A stretch of 64,000 nucleotides of DNA. Origin: Lachnospiraceae bacterium. GTDB lineage: Bacteria > Bacillota > Clostridia > Lachnospirales > Lachnospiraceae. A model generated the notes under the pieces. The model searched no databases. It was not told the origin of the DNA and worked only from the letters and a program-made list of their open reading frames with translations. How positions within the stretch are numbered: the stretch's first letter is position 1; each line of letters starts with the position of its first letter. The stretch spans positions 124,001-188,000 of the forward strand of contig JALCKY010000004.1 of the NCBI GenBank assembly GCA_022647575.1. Reading direction: 5' to 3'. Made by a program: the position numbers and the translations under genes. Below are positions 43,854 through 52,904 of the stretch, one piece after another.

Positions 43854-43903
43854 GAGACCGTCCCCGGCATGCTCACGGCACGGCGAAGACGGTCTCTTTT
43901 TTT
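43854..43903 (+). terminator. GAGACCGTC/GACGGTCTC hairpin with T7
   Basis: Arms at 43854-43862 and 43888-43896, with T7 after the right arm on the plus strand. No plus-strand gene lies upstream; on the minus strand it follows the rhamnosidase gene but lacks a T-tract, so its role is unclear. Confidence 0.45.
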
Positions 43904-43916
43904 GTCTGAATCCGGT

Positions 43917-46568
43917 TTATCGAAGCTTCGCCCGGATCGTATATTTTCCGGATCCTGCCTCCGCACGGAGCCCCTTCTCCGTTTTCCTGAATTCCAGTCC
44001 GTCTGCTTCCAGGATCTCCGCACATCCGTACGGAATGATTTCCGCCGACGTATTGACCGGCACGGAAAATGAAACGGTCACCTCATCCCCCTGCCGCTTC
44101 CATGCACACGATACATTTCCGTAAACGGATTCATAGGAGCCTTCGGCAAAGTCCAGACGCCGTGTGGGATGCGGCTGGAAGAGAATTCTTTCAAAACCCG
44201 GTTTCCCCGGATCGGCTTCAATGCCGGCGCACACGCGGTACAGCCATTCCCCGACCGCCCCGTATGCGTAATGATTGAAGGAGTTCATGTCCGGGCTCCA
44301 CATCGACCCGTCGGGACGGATGCCGTCCCAGTGCTCCCAGACCGTCGTCGCGCCCATCCGGACCTGATAAAGCCATGACGGAAAATCGTCTTTCAGAAGC
44401 AGGTCGTACGCCTCGGCCGTGCAGCCGTTCTGACTGAGTGCATGACAGAAATAAGGCGTTCCGACGAAACCGGTGACCAGGTGTCCGTTCTCTTTTGCAA
44501 GCAGCTTCCTGAGTCCTTCTGTCACCGTCACTTTGAATTTCTCCGGAACAAGTCCGAAATACAGGCTGACGATGTGGGCTGTCTGCGTCTGCGCCTTCAT
44601 CGTGCCGTCGTCATTGAAGAAGGTCTTCTGATATTTTGCGCAAACCGCAGAATACAGTTCCCGGTAGTTCTTCTCCTCTTCCTTCCGTCCGAGGATTCTG
44701 CAGATTTCCGCAAACAGGCCGGTTGAATAGGCGAAATAAGCCGTACACGTCAGGTCATTCGGCGTTGCGCCGAAATAGCTTCCTTCTTCGGCATCCAGCG
44801 CGACCCAGTCGCCGAACTGCAGCCGGTAATTCCAGATGTAATCATTCGAATGACGGCGCATGAATTCGATCCATTTCTTCATGCTGTCAAACTGCTTTTC
44901 CAGGATGGCCGTATCCCCGTAAGTCAGGTACATGGTCCACGGCACGATTACGGCGGCATCCGCCCAGGCTGCCGCGGAATCAGCCCCTTCCGCCATCATG
45001 TCGTTGTCCGATGCATGTCCCGACGCGGTCAGCGTATCCGGAACCACATGCGGAACCCCGCCTTCCGGTGTCTGGTCTGCCGAAAGATCCGTCAGCCATT
45101 TCTCATAAAACAGGTACGTGTTCATCAGATAGCTGGCCGTACGGCAGAAGATCTGCGCATCGCCGGTCCAGCCGAGACGCTCATCCCTCTGCGGGCAGTC
45201 CGTCGGAACATCCACGAAATTGCTTTTCATTCCCCAGAGGATGTTGTGATGCAGCTGATTGACATCCGGGTTTGAGCAGCGGAACGTGCCGGTCATGTCC
45301 ATATCCGAAGAAACTGCCCGGGCTGTAAAACATTCCTTCCGGAGCTCTCCCGGGAATTCCAGAACTTCCGCATAGCGGAAACCGTAATAGGTGAAATGAG
45401 GCCGGTATTCGATTTCCCCGTCTTCTCCGAGCACGACTTCCAGTTCCTGCTTCGCTGTCCTTAAGTTTGCCGTATAGACATTGCCTTCTCCGTCAAGGAT
45501 TTCAAAAAAGCGCATGCGGATCCGGTCGCCTTTTCTGCCTTCCGCCCGTATGTGCGGCCAGGCAGACATATTCTGACCGAAGTCCAGGACGGTCTCATTT
45601 TTCGGAGTACGGATGATTTCCTTTACTCCGATGGTTTCCATTTCACGCACCTTCGGGAATGCCTGCGCCGTCAGCACGCTTTTATCAAAAGGAATTTCTT
45701 CGACAGGACGCCAGCCGGACTCGTTCAGTCCGGGCAGATTCCATCCCGCGATTTCCCTGCCTGCGTCATACCGTTCGCCGTCATAGATTTCGGCAAATAC
45801 GACAGGGGAATCATTTCCTTTCCAGCTTTCATCCGTAACGATGTCATCCGTGCTTCCGTCTTCGTATTCGACGTGCAGCTGCATCAGGAAGGCCGTGCGT
45901 TTTCCGTAATTGTTGCGGTGCCGCACAAACGTCATGATTCCCTTGTACCATCCTGCCCCCAGCATGGCTCCGGCAGCATTCTTCCCTTCCTTCAGGTACT
46001 CCTTCACATCGTACGTCTGATACAGAAGGTGCCGGTTATAGGACGTATAGCCCGGCGTCAGGATGTCCTCCCCCACTTTTCTTCCGTTCAGATAGAACTC
46101 ATAAAGTCCGAGCGCCGTGGAAGTCACACAGGCTTTCCGGATTCCTCCCTTCAGCGTGAATTCCCTGCGGACATAGGTGCCCTTGGAATTTTCCGCGTCG
46201 GCATCCGTTTCGGCGGAAATAAACTTTCCGCTCCATTCCTCATGCGGTTCCAGCGCCGTCAGGAAATGTCCCGGACGGCTCCATTCACTGTGCTCTCCGT
46301 TTTCGGCGCAGACCATGACTTCGGCAAAATAATCCGTCAGGGGCTTCGGGCGGAAATCTGCCTGCACATGGGCGGAATTCCCGCTTTCGATTTCTCCGCT
46401 GTCATAGACGGTCTTTTCAAAACGGCTGTCCTCCGCAATGCGGAGACGATAACGGCTCTGCTTCCGGTTCCGTCCGTCAGCTTCCGTCTGCCAGGAAAAA
46501 GACGGTACCTTCGCCGTCCCGATCAGTTCCTCACTGTAATCCATCCGTATCTTCTTTACGCAGATCAT
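43917..46568 (-). CDS. Alpha-L-rhamnosidase, glycoside hydrolase family 78
   Basis: 883 residues in the five-domain GH78 layout: two N-terminal beta-domains (1-360), then an (alpha/alpha)6 barrel with DCPQRDERLGWTGDAQIF (general acid Glu) and TTVWEHWDGI (second catalytic Glu), and a C-terminal beta-domain. No signal peptide, so it acts in the cytoplasm on imported rhamnosides. It lies behind the terminator of the TRAP operon with its own ribosome binding site (GGAGGG). A functional link to the TRAP-imported acid sugar is plausible but not proven. Confidence 0.92.
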   Translation of the reverse strand: MICVKKIRMDYSEELIGTAKVPSFSWQTEADGRNRKQSRYRLRIAEDSRFEKTVYDSGEIESGNSAHVQADFRPKPLTDYFAEVMVCAENGEHSEWSRPGHFLTALEPHEEWSGKFISAETDADAENSKGTYVRREFTLKGGIRKACVTSTALGLYEFYLNGRKVGEDILTPGYTSYNRHLLYQTYDVKEYLKEGKNAAGAMLGAGWYKGIMTFVRHRNNYGKRTAFLMQLHVEYEDGSTDDIVTDESWKGNDSPVVFAEIYDGERYDAGREIAGWNLPGLNESGWRPVEEIPFDKSVLTAQAFPKVREMETIGVKEIIRTPKNETVLDFGQNMSAWPHIRAEGRKGDRIRMRFFEILDGEGNVYTANLRTAKQELEVVLGEDGEIEYRPHFTYYGFRYAEVLEFPGELRKECFTARAVSSDMDMTGTFRCSNPDVNQLHHNILWGMKSNFVDVPTDCPQRDERLGWTGDAQIFCRTASYLMNTYLFYEKWLTDLSADQTPEGGVPHVVPDTLTASGHASDNDMMAEGADSAAAWADAAVIVPWTMYLTYGDTAILEKQFDSMKKWIEFMRRHSNDYIWNYRLQFGDWVALDAEEGSYFGATPNDLTCTAYFAYSTGLFAEICRILGRKEEEKNYRELYSAVCAKYQKTFFNDDGTMKAQTQTAHIVSLYFGLVPEKFKVTVTEGLRKLLAKENGHLVTGFVGTPYFCHALSQNGCTAEAYDLLLKDDFPSWLYQVRMGATTVWEHWDGIRPDGSMWSPDMNSFNHYAYGAVGEWLYRVCAGIEADPGKPGFERILFQPHPTRRLDFAEGSYESVYGNVSCAWKRQGDEVTVSFSVPVNTSAEIIPYGCAEILEADGLEFRKTEKGLRAEAGSGKYTIRAKLR

Positions 46569-46584
46569 AGAACCCTCCGTTTAA

Positions 46585-46617
46585 AAAACACCCGCCGGAC
46601 CCTCTGCCGGCGGGTGT
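46585..46617 (-). terminator. Terminator of the TRAP operon
   Basis: ACACCCGCCGG and CCGGCGGGTGT arms with an 8-base loop, followed by T6 on the minus strand. Confidence 0.85.
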
Positions 46618-46623
46618 TCCCGA

Positions 46624-47085
46624 TTACATTTTAATCTTGAAAACAATTTTCCGGCCTTTTTCTCTCCGGCCTTCTTCCGCCTCGATGCAGGGCATATGCG
46701 CATCCCATGGCGCGTAATAGCCGAACATTCCGGCACTGATCAGATTGCCTCCGCGGTTCTTTCCTTTTTCATAAAACAGGATGTCGCCTTCGGTCGGTTT
46801 CCCATCCGGAACCAGGTTCTCCGTCAGGTCATAATAAATGAATTCCCTGCCATCCGTAATGTACTGCAGGTCGGCATACAGGTGATGCGATTCCATTCTG
46901 CCTTCGGCGAACGGCTTTGTCTCATACTCCTGTACCAGGGCAAACAGCCTGTCCGATCCGATCAGCGGATACTTTCCGTCCGGCAGCTTTTCCTTCCTGT
47001 CCTTTTCTATGAAGGCCCTGATGGCTTCCAGGCAGGATCCGAACTGCGGATACATTTCCAGATTCCTGATATCATCTACGATCAT
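46624..47085 (-). CDS. YhcH/YjgK/YiaL (EbgC-type) family protein
   Basis: 153 residues, cupin-like beta-sandwich. HHLYADLQYITDG, FYEKG and FAIFxP-equivalent AGMFGYYAPWDAHMPCI hold the conserved metal-binding His and Glu. Family members such as YhcH (nan operon) and NanM-linked proteins are proposed anomerases or isomerases for sugars released during sialic or uronic acid catabolism. It is the last gene of the operon aldolase-dctP-dctQ-dctM-yhcH. Ribosome binding site AAGGAG. Confidence 0.87.
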   Translation of the reverse strand: MIVDDIRNLEMYPQFGSCLEAIRAFIEKDRKEKLPDGKYPLIGSDRLFALVQEYETKPFAEGRMESHHLYADLQYITDGREFIYYDLTENLVPDGKPTEGDILFYEKGKNRGGNLISAGMFGYYAPWDAHMPCIEAEEGRREKGRKIVFKIKM

Positions 47086-47110
47086 GGAATCTCCTTTTCA
47101 TCTCAATTTA

Positions 47111-48400
47111 CTACTGCATAAAATGATTCGGAATGAACATGACAATATCCGGCACATACGTCATCAGGAAAAGCTCGATGATCATCAGCACAATCATCGG
47201 CCAGATCTCCTTGATCATGTCCGCAAGTTTTGTCTTGCCCAGCTGCGAAGTGATGAACAGCAGCATTCCGAACGGCGGTGTGGAAAGACCGATCATCATG
47301 TTGAAGCAGATGACAACACCGAAATGCACCAGGTCGATTCCGAAGGCATTGACCAGCGGAAGTACCATCGGTACGAAGACCAGCTGAATCGTGCTGACAT
47401 CCAGAACGCATCCGAGAAGCAGGAAGACGATATTGACGACCAGCAGGAAGATATACTTATTGCTCGTGATGCTCGTGACGACAGCCGCGACGTCTGCCGG
47501 TACCTGCTCCTTGGCGATAATATAGGAGAAAAGCATCGAGGTCCCGCAAAGGAGAGCCAGTGTTGCCGTATTGGCTGCTGATTTCCTGATGATTCCCCAG
47601 AGTTTCTTCCATCCCATCGTACGATAAACGAAGGTGGAAATCAAGAGGGCATACGCGGAAGCAACAGCGCCCGCCTCGGTCGGCGTGCAGACGCCGGAAT
47701 AAATGCCTCCGAGGAGGATGACGACTGTCAGAAGGGCAGGCAGGGCGCGAACTGTTGCGCGTCCGAATTCCCTTCTCGACATGATCACGCCGGACGGATA
47801 ATTTCTCTTATTGGAAATGTAGAAGACATAGGCACCCAGGAAAATGGCCAGCAGGACGCCGGGAACCATGCCGCCCATGAAGAGCTTGCCGATCGACGCG
47901 CCGGATAGCATCGCGTAGATGACCATCGGGATTGAGGGCGGGAAAATCGGGCCGATCGTGGCGGAAGCTGCCGTAATGGCACAGGTGAATCCGTCATCGT
48001 AGCCCTCTTTCTTCATCTGGGCAATTTCCATGATGCCGATGCCGGAAGCATCCGCGATGGCTGAACCCGTCATGCCCGAAAAGATCAGGGACAGGAGGAC
48101 GTTCACGTGAGCGGTGCCGCCTTTCAGCTTGCCCAGAAGTCCGTTGCAGAAATCGAAGATCCTGTCGGTGACTTCGCCCTCATTGAGGACGTTCGCCATG
48201 AAAATGAAAAGCGGCGCCGCCAGCATCGTATAGTTCGAAAACATATTGCCGGTAATGACCGTGAAAACCTGTCCCATCTGTGCAGGCGCAGCCATGATGA
48301 AATAAATGATGGACGCCGCCAGCATTGAAAAAGAAATCGGCATGCGGATGATGAAGCAGATTGCCAGTGAAACGAATAAAATCAGTACGGCCCAGTTCAT
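47111..48400 (-). CDS. dctM: TRAP transporter large permease (DctM/SiaM type)
   Basis: 429 residues, 11-12 helices. DctM signatures: MTGSAIADASGIGIMEIAQMKKEGYD, IGPIFPPSIPMVIY and GVVICFNMMIGLSTPPFG. It is the Na+-driven membrane subunit of a tripartite TRAP uptake system. Its ATG overlaps the stop of dctQ by four bases (ATGA-type coupling). Ligand undetermined; context (DHDPS-type aldolase, YhcH) suggests a sugar acid. Confidence 0.93.
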   Translation of the reverse strand: MNWAVLILFVSLAICFIIRMPISFSMLAASIIYFIMAAPAQMGQVFTVITGNMFSNYTMLAAPLFIFMANVLNEGEVTDRIFDFCNGLLGKLKGGTAHVNVLLSLIFSGMTGSAIADASGIGIMEIAQMKKEGYDDGFTCAITAASATIGPIFPPSIPMVIYAMLSGASIGKLFMGGMVPGVLLAIFLGAYVFYISNKRNYPSGVIMSRREFGRATVRALPALLTVVILLGGIYSGVCTPTEAGAVASAYALLISTFVYRTMGWKKLWGIIRKSAANTATLALLCGTSMLFSYIIAKEQVPADVAAVVTSITSNKYIFLLVVNIVFLLLGCVLDVSTIQLVFVPMVLPLVNAFGIDLVHFGVVICFNMMIGLSTPPFGMLLFITSQLGKTKLADMIKEIWPMIVLMIIELFLMTYVPDIVMFIPNHFMQ

Positions 48401-49074
48401 TCCTGCTTACCTCCTTCTTTATTTTCTGTCTGAACGTCGGACGCTTTCCCCTGTTTCTCCATCTCAAGCACAGCCGCTTTCGCTTTGTCCGAAAGCTCGA
48501 TGCTCTCGTCCGTCGTACTGTCGAGGGCGCTCTTGATCAGGTTTTCCTGGAAGGATGTCACTTTGCCTTTGTTCAGTTCATATTCTTTTTTTGCTTTGAA
48601 GACATTGATGATGGAACGCACGATGACTTCCGCCAGCATATAGATGAATGGCGCAAAAACAACAGCGTGAGGCATCTGGAGGACGCCCGTCACGTTTTTC
48701 TTTTTCATCATCGACTGGATGCAGGGAACGAATGCGACAGACAGAAGAACTGCCAGAAGAATGTTGTAAACGACCTTGCAGATATACTGTCCCTTGGGCT
48801 GGAGGCTGTCGTACACCAGGCTGAAGACTACGTGCTCATCATTTTCCATGGCCTTCCCGACGCCGAAGAACATTGTCCACATATACCCGAGTACGGAAAT
48901 CTCATAGCTCCAGGCAACCGGTACTCGAAAGATATAGCGGGAGATGATAGAGACCATGAAAGTAATGAAGATAATGGTGAAGCAGACGGAAGTAACGCCT
49001 ACTCCCAGGAAGTTCATGATCCATTTTCCGGTCTTTCTTCCCTTGGATACGGGTGCTTCGTTATTGGTTTCCAC
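48397..49074 (-). CDS. dctQ: TRAP transporter small permease (DctQ)
   Basis: 225 residues with four helices typical of DctQ (WIMNFLGVGVTSVCFTIIFITF and so on) plus an unusual 60-residue cytoplasmic C-terminus rich in K/E/S (ALDSTTDESIELSDKAKAAV...). Most DctQ proteins are 160-180 residues, so this tail is extra. It partners DctM and docks the binding protein. The ATG is preceded by GAGGAGGG. Confidence 0.88.
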   Translation of the reverse strand: METNNEAPVSKGRKTGKWIMNFLGVGVTSVCFTIIFITFMVSIISRYIFRVPVAWSYEISVLGYMWTMFFGVGKAMENDEHVVFSLVYDSLQPKGQYICKVVYNILLAVLLSVAFVPCIQSMMKKKNVTGVLQMPHAVVFAPFIYMLAEVIVRSIINVFKAKKEYELNKGKVTSFQENLIKSALDSTTDESIELSDKAKAAVLEMEKQGKASDVQTENKEGGKQE

Positions 49075-49103
49075 TTATAAACCCTCCTCAATAACTGTCT
49101 GAC

Positions 49104-49137
49104 GGGATGCAGGCCGACCGGAGCCTGCCCGCATCCC
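49104..49137 (-). promoter_or_regulatory. Hairpin between dctP and dctQ
   Basis: GGGATG..CAGGC pairs with GCCTGCATCCC (11 bp with a 4-base bulge), without a T-tract. Probably an mRNA-stabilising or attenuating stem that lets the binding protein be made in excess of the membrane subunits. Confidence 0.5.
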
Positions 49138-49177
49138 ATCGGATCTTCACAAAAACTGTCTGCTGCCTGATTCTGCT

Positions 49178-50350
49178 TTATTTCGCAGCAGCCTGGATTT
49201 CGTTGTAAAGATCCATATCCCACTGTGCTGTCTGTTCCGGATGGTTGGTGTAATAAGCCTGAACGTTTTTCTTGAACTCTTCTTTATCCGGTTTCGTAAC
49301 CGTGATTCCGTTGTCTGTCAGGGTCTGGATGTCTTTTGCTTCCTCAGCGATACGGGCATCGTCGTTGACGCCGCGGGCATATTCCATGGCATCCGTGACT
49401 GCCTGCTGCTGAGCTGCCGTCATGCCGTTCCAGGTATCTTTGTTGATGCAGGGCATAATGGAGTCGATGACATGATCCGTCATGGCGATGTACTTGGTGA
49501 CTTCGTAGAATTTAGCACTGACATCTGTCGGAAGCGGGTTCTCCTGGCCGTCAACTGCACCGGTCTGAAGTGCGGTGTAAAGTTCGGAGAAGGAAATCGG
49601 GGTCGGGTTGGCTCCGAGTGCCTCGCCCAGATGCAGCCATGTCTCGGAGTTCGGCATTCTGAGAAGAAGTCCGCTCATATCTGCATAGCTGTTGATGGCC
49701 TTTGTACGGGTATTGACTTCGCGTGCGCCCAGATAGAAGCTGGAAAGCGGTACGCAGTTCGTCGCATCCTGAATCTTCTTGCGGATCTCATTCTTGCCGA
49801 TGTCGCCGTTCAGGACGGATGTCATGTGATCATAGCTGCTCCAGAAATATCCGGAAGCAATCATGGAGCACCATTCCAGACCGGACTGGGTTGCCAGTGT
49901 CGGGAAGGAAAGATAAGCAATATCCGCATCGCCGTTCAGCAGAGCATCCAGTTCGTTGTCTGCCGTAAATAAAGTGCCGTCTGAGTAGACTTTGCAGGTG
50001 ACGGATCCGCCGGAAAGTTCCTTGACCTTATCCGCGAAAGCCGACATAGCTGTCGTATGGGAATCGCCTGTTACGGAAACCGATGTGAAGATCAGTTCCA
50101 CTGCCGGATCCTTGGAAGCATCGCCGGCTGCCGTGGAAGCTGCTGTCGAGGCTGCCGTCGAAGCTGCTGTCGAAGCCGCTTTCGAAGCTGCCACAGAGGC
50201 TGCCGTCGAAGCTGCTGTCGAGGCCGCTGTAGAAGCTGCCTTGGAAGCTGCTGTCGATGTCGCCGTGGAAGCTGCTGAACTGCCGCAGCCCAGAACCGAT
50301 GCTGCTACCATCGCTGCACAAAGAACTGATGCTAAAATTCTCTTTCTCAT
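49178..50350 (-). CDS. dctP: TRAP transporter substrate-binding lipoprotein (DctP)
   Basis: 390 residues: lipoprotein signal peptide with lipobox VLGCGS (Cys22), a long Ala/Ser/Thr linker (about 24-75) and then a SBP_bac_7 domain with GDADIAYLSFPTL, LLLRMPNSETWLHLGEALGANPTPISFSELYTALQTGAVDGQENPL (Arg for carboxylate ligands) and MTDHVIDSIMPCINK. It delivers a carboxylated ligand to DctQM. The linker is encoded by GCTGCC/GTCGAA-type repeats at 50124-50283. Ribosome binding site GGAGGG. Confidence 0.92.
   Translation of the reverse strand: MRKRILASVLCAAMVAASVLGCGSSAASTATSTAASKAASTAASTAASTAASVAASKAASTAASTAASTAASTAAGDASKDPAVELIFTSVSVTGDSHTTAMSAFADKVKELSGGSVTCKVYSDGTLFTADNELDALLNGDADIAYLSFPTLATQSGLEWCSMIASGYFWSSYDHMTSVLNGDIGKNEIRKKIQDATNCVPLSSFYLGAREVNTRTKAINSYADMSGLLLRMPNSETWLHLGEALGANPTPISFSELYTALQTGAVDGQENPLPTDVSAKFYEVTKYIAMTDHVIDSIMPCINKDTWNGMTAAQQQAVTDAMEYARGVNDDARIAEEAKDIQTLTDNGITVTKPDKEEFKKNVQAYYTNHPEQTAQWDMDLYNEIQAAAK
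50124..50283. repeat. Ala/Ser/Thr linker coding repeat
   Basis: 12-bp-period degenerate repeats encode A-S-x-A units in DctP. The gene copy number of the units is likely to vary. Confidence 0.7.
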
Positions 50351-50449
50351 TTTTTTCCCTCCGTTTGATTTGCTTCATGATTAAAAATCTGAATCTATTT
50401 TCAATGCCCTGCCGGCATCAAAAAACAATTCTGTCCGGGTCGGATTCCC

Positions 50450-51370
50450 TTACATCTCAGCGAAAAAGGATTCCCGGAAATGCTGTGTGATATCATGGAA
50501 CTCTTCAATTTCGAGCTTTCTGCTTCCGGTCAGCAGCGCGTCATCCTGTTTTCTCGACTTCGTCGTAATCGGCACGCCTTCCAGCTGCATGTGGTATTTC
50601 GCATTGCACGGATAAACCTGGCACTCGATCATCGAAGCCGCCCCGAGGAAGTCCATCATAACCTTCGCCCTTTCCGGTTCCTTCTGCCAGTTTTTCACCA
50701 GCCAGGCATAGAGATCTGCATGGAAATTCGCCATGACGCCCGAATATCCCGCCACTCCGTAGGACAGGCTTTCCAGAAGCGTCGCCGCATTGGCATTGAA
50801 GATCTTCAGGTCGCTTCCTTTCACGGCTTCGCATTTTGCCTTCAGCTGCGGAAGATCGCAGCAGGTATCCTTGAGGAAGGAGAACTTGCCGGTATCCGCG
50901 CACCATTTCAGAAGTTCCGGACTCAAAAGCCTCTTGTACGGATAAGGACATTCATAGACGCCGAAGCTTTCCGCATCGATATGGTCAAGCAGATACTCGA
51001 TTCTCTTTTTCGCAGCATCTTCGCTTTCATTGACCTTTGCAAACTGGTTGGAAATGAAAACATAGGACTGGACGCCCGCATCGATGACCGCCTGCGCCTC
51101 CCGCACCTGATCCTCCGGATCTTCGGCTACGTGCCCCGAGGCTACGACTCCGATGTGCTTCGGCGTATTCTCAATCACGAATTTGGCAAGTTCAAAACGT
51201 TCCCTGGCATTCAGCTGAAACATCTCGCTTGACTGACAGACGGCGAAGATGCCCGTCACGCCCATTTTATCGTACCATTCGATAATCTTCAGAACTCCGT
51301 CATAATCAATCTTGTTGTCTTCCGTAAACGGAGTGATCATAACCGGCCATACACCGCCCGCAATCTTCAT
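50450..51370 (-). CDS. DHDPS/N-acetylneuraminate lyase family aldolase
   Basis: 306 residues, TIM barrel. GGVWPVMITPFTED at the start, CQSSEM in place of the GTTGE/GSTGE motif, VYECPYPYKR with the catalytic Tyr, and FSFLKDTCCDL with the Schiff-base Lys. The altered CQSSE loop means it is neither standard DapA nor NanA; it probably cleaves or forms another 2-keto acid such as a deoxy-sugar acid. First gene of the TRAP operon, divergent from the AraC regulator. Ribosome binding site AGGAGGG. Confidence 0.88.
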   Translation of the reverse strand: MKIAGGVWPVMITPFTEDNKIDYDGVLKIIEWYDKMGVTGIFAVCQSSEMFQLNARERFELAKFVIENTPKHIGVVASGHVAEDPEDQVREAQAVIDAGVQSYVFISNQFAKVNESEDAAKKRIEYLLDHIDAESFGVYECPYPYKRLLSPELLKWCADTGKFSFLKDTCCDLPQLKAKCEAVKGSDLKIFNANAATLLESLSYGVAGYSGVMANFHADLYAWLVKNWQKEPERAKVMMDFLGAASMIECQVYPCNAKYHMQLEGVPITTKSRKQDDALLTGSRKLEIEEFHDITQHFRESFFAEM

Positions 51371-51456
51371 TGCCTGTCCCTCCTGCTGCCGATGCAGTCA
51401 TGCTGCATTGATTCATCTACAAGCAGTGTAAGTCATTCCGAAACATTTCGCTTTCA

Positions 51457-51482
51457 ATTTTATACGCAATACGATTTTATAC
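51457..51482. promoter_or_regulatory. ATTTTATAC direct repeats, candidate AraC operator
   Basis: ATTTTATAC at 51457-51465 and 51474-51482, 17 bp apart, inside the 247-bp region between the aldolase and AraC genes. Two half-sites in tandem are typical of AraC-family binding. The rest of the region is A+T-rich and contains no other clear element. Confidence 0.4.
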
Positions 51483-51617
51483 TTTTTTAAGAAAATGCTT
51501 CCTTTTTCTATAAATGTATGGAATAATACTATACAGAAATGAAGTATCTGTTTTGGTACAATTGACGAATTTTCCCGGAACACTTTCTATTCTATTTGTT
51601 CTCTTCTGAGGAGCGCC

Positions 51618-52526
51618 ATGGAGAAGCTTGAAATATTTGATGATTACAACTGGACGAAAGAAAAAAAGGTCATCACGAAAGACAAGCATCATGTCACGGG
51701 ACTGGGAAATTTCTCTTACTGGAATTACAACTCTTCAACCGTACCCTCACCGATGCATTTTCATTCCGACATCATGGAACTGCACTGCATGATCAAGGGC
51801 ATCCGTCTGACGCAGATTGAAAAAAACGGAGAGATCCTGAAATACATCACGACCGGCAACCAGATCTGCATCGTCTATCCCTACGAAATGCACAGCAACG
51901 GAACACAGCCTCAGATGCCCTGTGAATTCTATGCCTTCCAGGTCAACCTTTCCGATCCCGGGAATATGTTCGGACTGAATCACGAATACAGCTATGCCCT
52001 CTGCCGCCTTCTGACCGGCATGAAGGATCATCAGCTGGTCATGGGAGAATCGGGACTGTCGATGCTGCGCACGGCCTTCAATCTTTTCAGCGACCTCAAT
52101 CCCGACACGATCCGGATCGGCGTGCAGTATCTGACTTCCTTCCTGTTCACGCTGCAGTACCTGACACCGCTTCAGAAGACAGAAGTCATGACCGTGGATT
52201 CCGGCATCCGCGACTCCATCCGCTACCTGAATGAAAATCTTCAGGCCAATCTGCGCCTTGAAGACCTGGCCCAGGTTTCCGGTTATTCACTGTCCCGCTT
52301 CAAGGTGAAATTCAAAAAAGAGATCGGCGTCACGCCGGCCGAATTCATTACGCTGCAGAAACTGGACGAGGCCAAGAAGCAGCTCCGGGAAACTGATAAA
52401 AATATAACCGAGATCGCATACGACCTCGGTTTCTCCTCAAGCAATTATTTCAGTTCCGTCTTCAAGAAAATTGAAGCCTGCACGCCTCAGTACTACCGGA
52501 AAAAAGTCGGCATCCCGGATTCGTGA
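51618..52526 (+). CDS. AraC-family transcriptional regulator
   Basis: 302 residues: an N-terminal cupin ligand-binding domain (PMHFHSDIMELHCMIKG, IVYPYEMHS) and a C-terminal double helix-turn-helix (LEDLAQVSGYSLSRFKVKFKKEIG, ITEIAYDLGFSSSNYFSSVFKKI). It probably activates the divergent TRAP/aldolase operon in response to the imported sugar acid. Ribosome binding site GAGGAG. Confidence 0.92.
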   Translation: MEKLEIFDDYNWTKEKKVITKDKHHVTGLGNFSYWNYNSSTVPSPMHFHSDIMELHCMIKGIRLTQIEKNGEILKYITTGNQICIVYPYEMHSNGTQPQMPCEFYAFQVNLSDPGNMFGLNHEYSYALCRLLTGMKDHQLVMGESGLSMLRTAFNLFSDLNPDTIRIGVQYLTSFLFTLQYLTPLQKTEVMTVDSGIRDSIRYLNENLQANLRLEDLAQVSGYSLSRFKVKFKKEIGVTPAEFITLQKLDEAKKQLRETDKNITEIAYDLGFSSSNYFSSVFKKIEACTPQYYRKKVGIPDS

Positions 52527-52538
52527 ATTACTGCCGGT

Positions 52539-52904
52539 TCATTTCCCGTCCTGCTGTTTTTTCTGTTCTTCCTGCTGCATGTCAACCAGTTCCTTGATGA
52601 TCTTGTTCTGGTAATAATAAACCAGGACTACCACTCCGAGAACAGCCGCCAGAAGAATAAACAGGAAATACGGCGGAAGGATGCTGTTGAACAGAAACGC
52701 CAGAAGCACAAGGATATCCAGAAAAAGAAGTCCCGCTCCGGTTATGCGGCACATCCGCTGGCCTTTCTTTTTTTCTTCCTCATTGCGGAAGGTCGTAAAC
52801 TTCCGGACAAGGATCACGCCGCCCTTTCCCATCAGAAGCGGAATGGAAAGCCCCGTGAGAAGCGCAATGATGATGACTGCCGCGATGATTTCCTTAATCG
52901 ACAT
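52539..52904 (-). CDS. Small membrane protein (DUF3784-like)
   Basis: 121 residues, three helices. LMGKGGVILVRKFTTFRNEEEKKKG followed by helix pairs resembles DUF3784-type proteins of Firmicutes, with no known function. The true start is MSIKEI at 52904; the open frame continues into the acetyltransferase gene, with which it overlaps by 11 bases. Confidence 0.65.
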   Translation of the reverse strand: MSIKEIIAAVIIIALLTGLSIPLLMGKGGVILVRKFTTFRNEEEKKKGQRMCRITGAGLLFLDILVLLAFLFNSILPPYFLFILLAAVLGVVVLVYYYQNKIIKELVDMQQEEQKKQQDGK

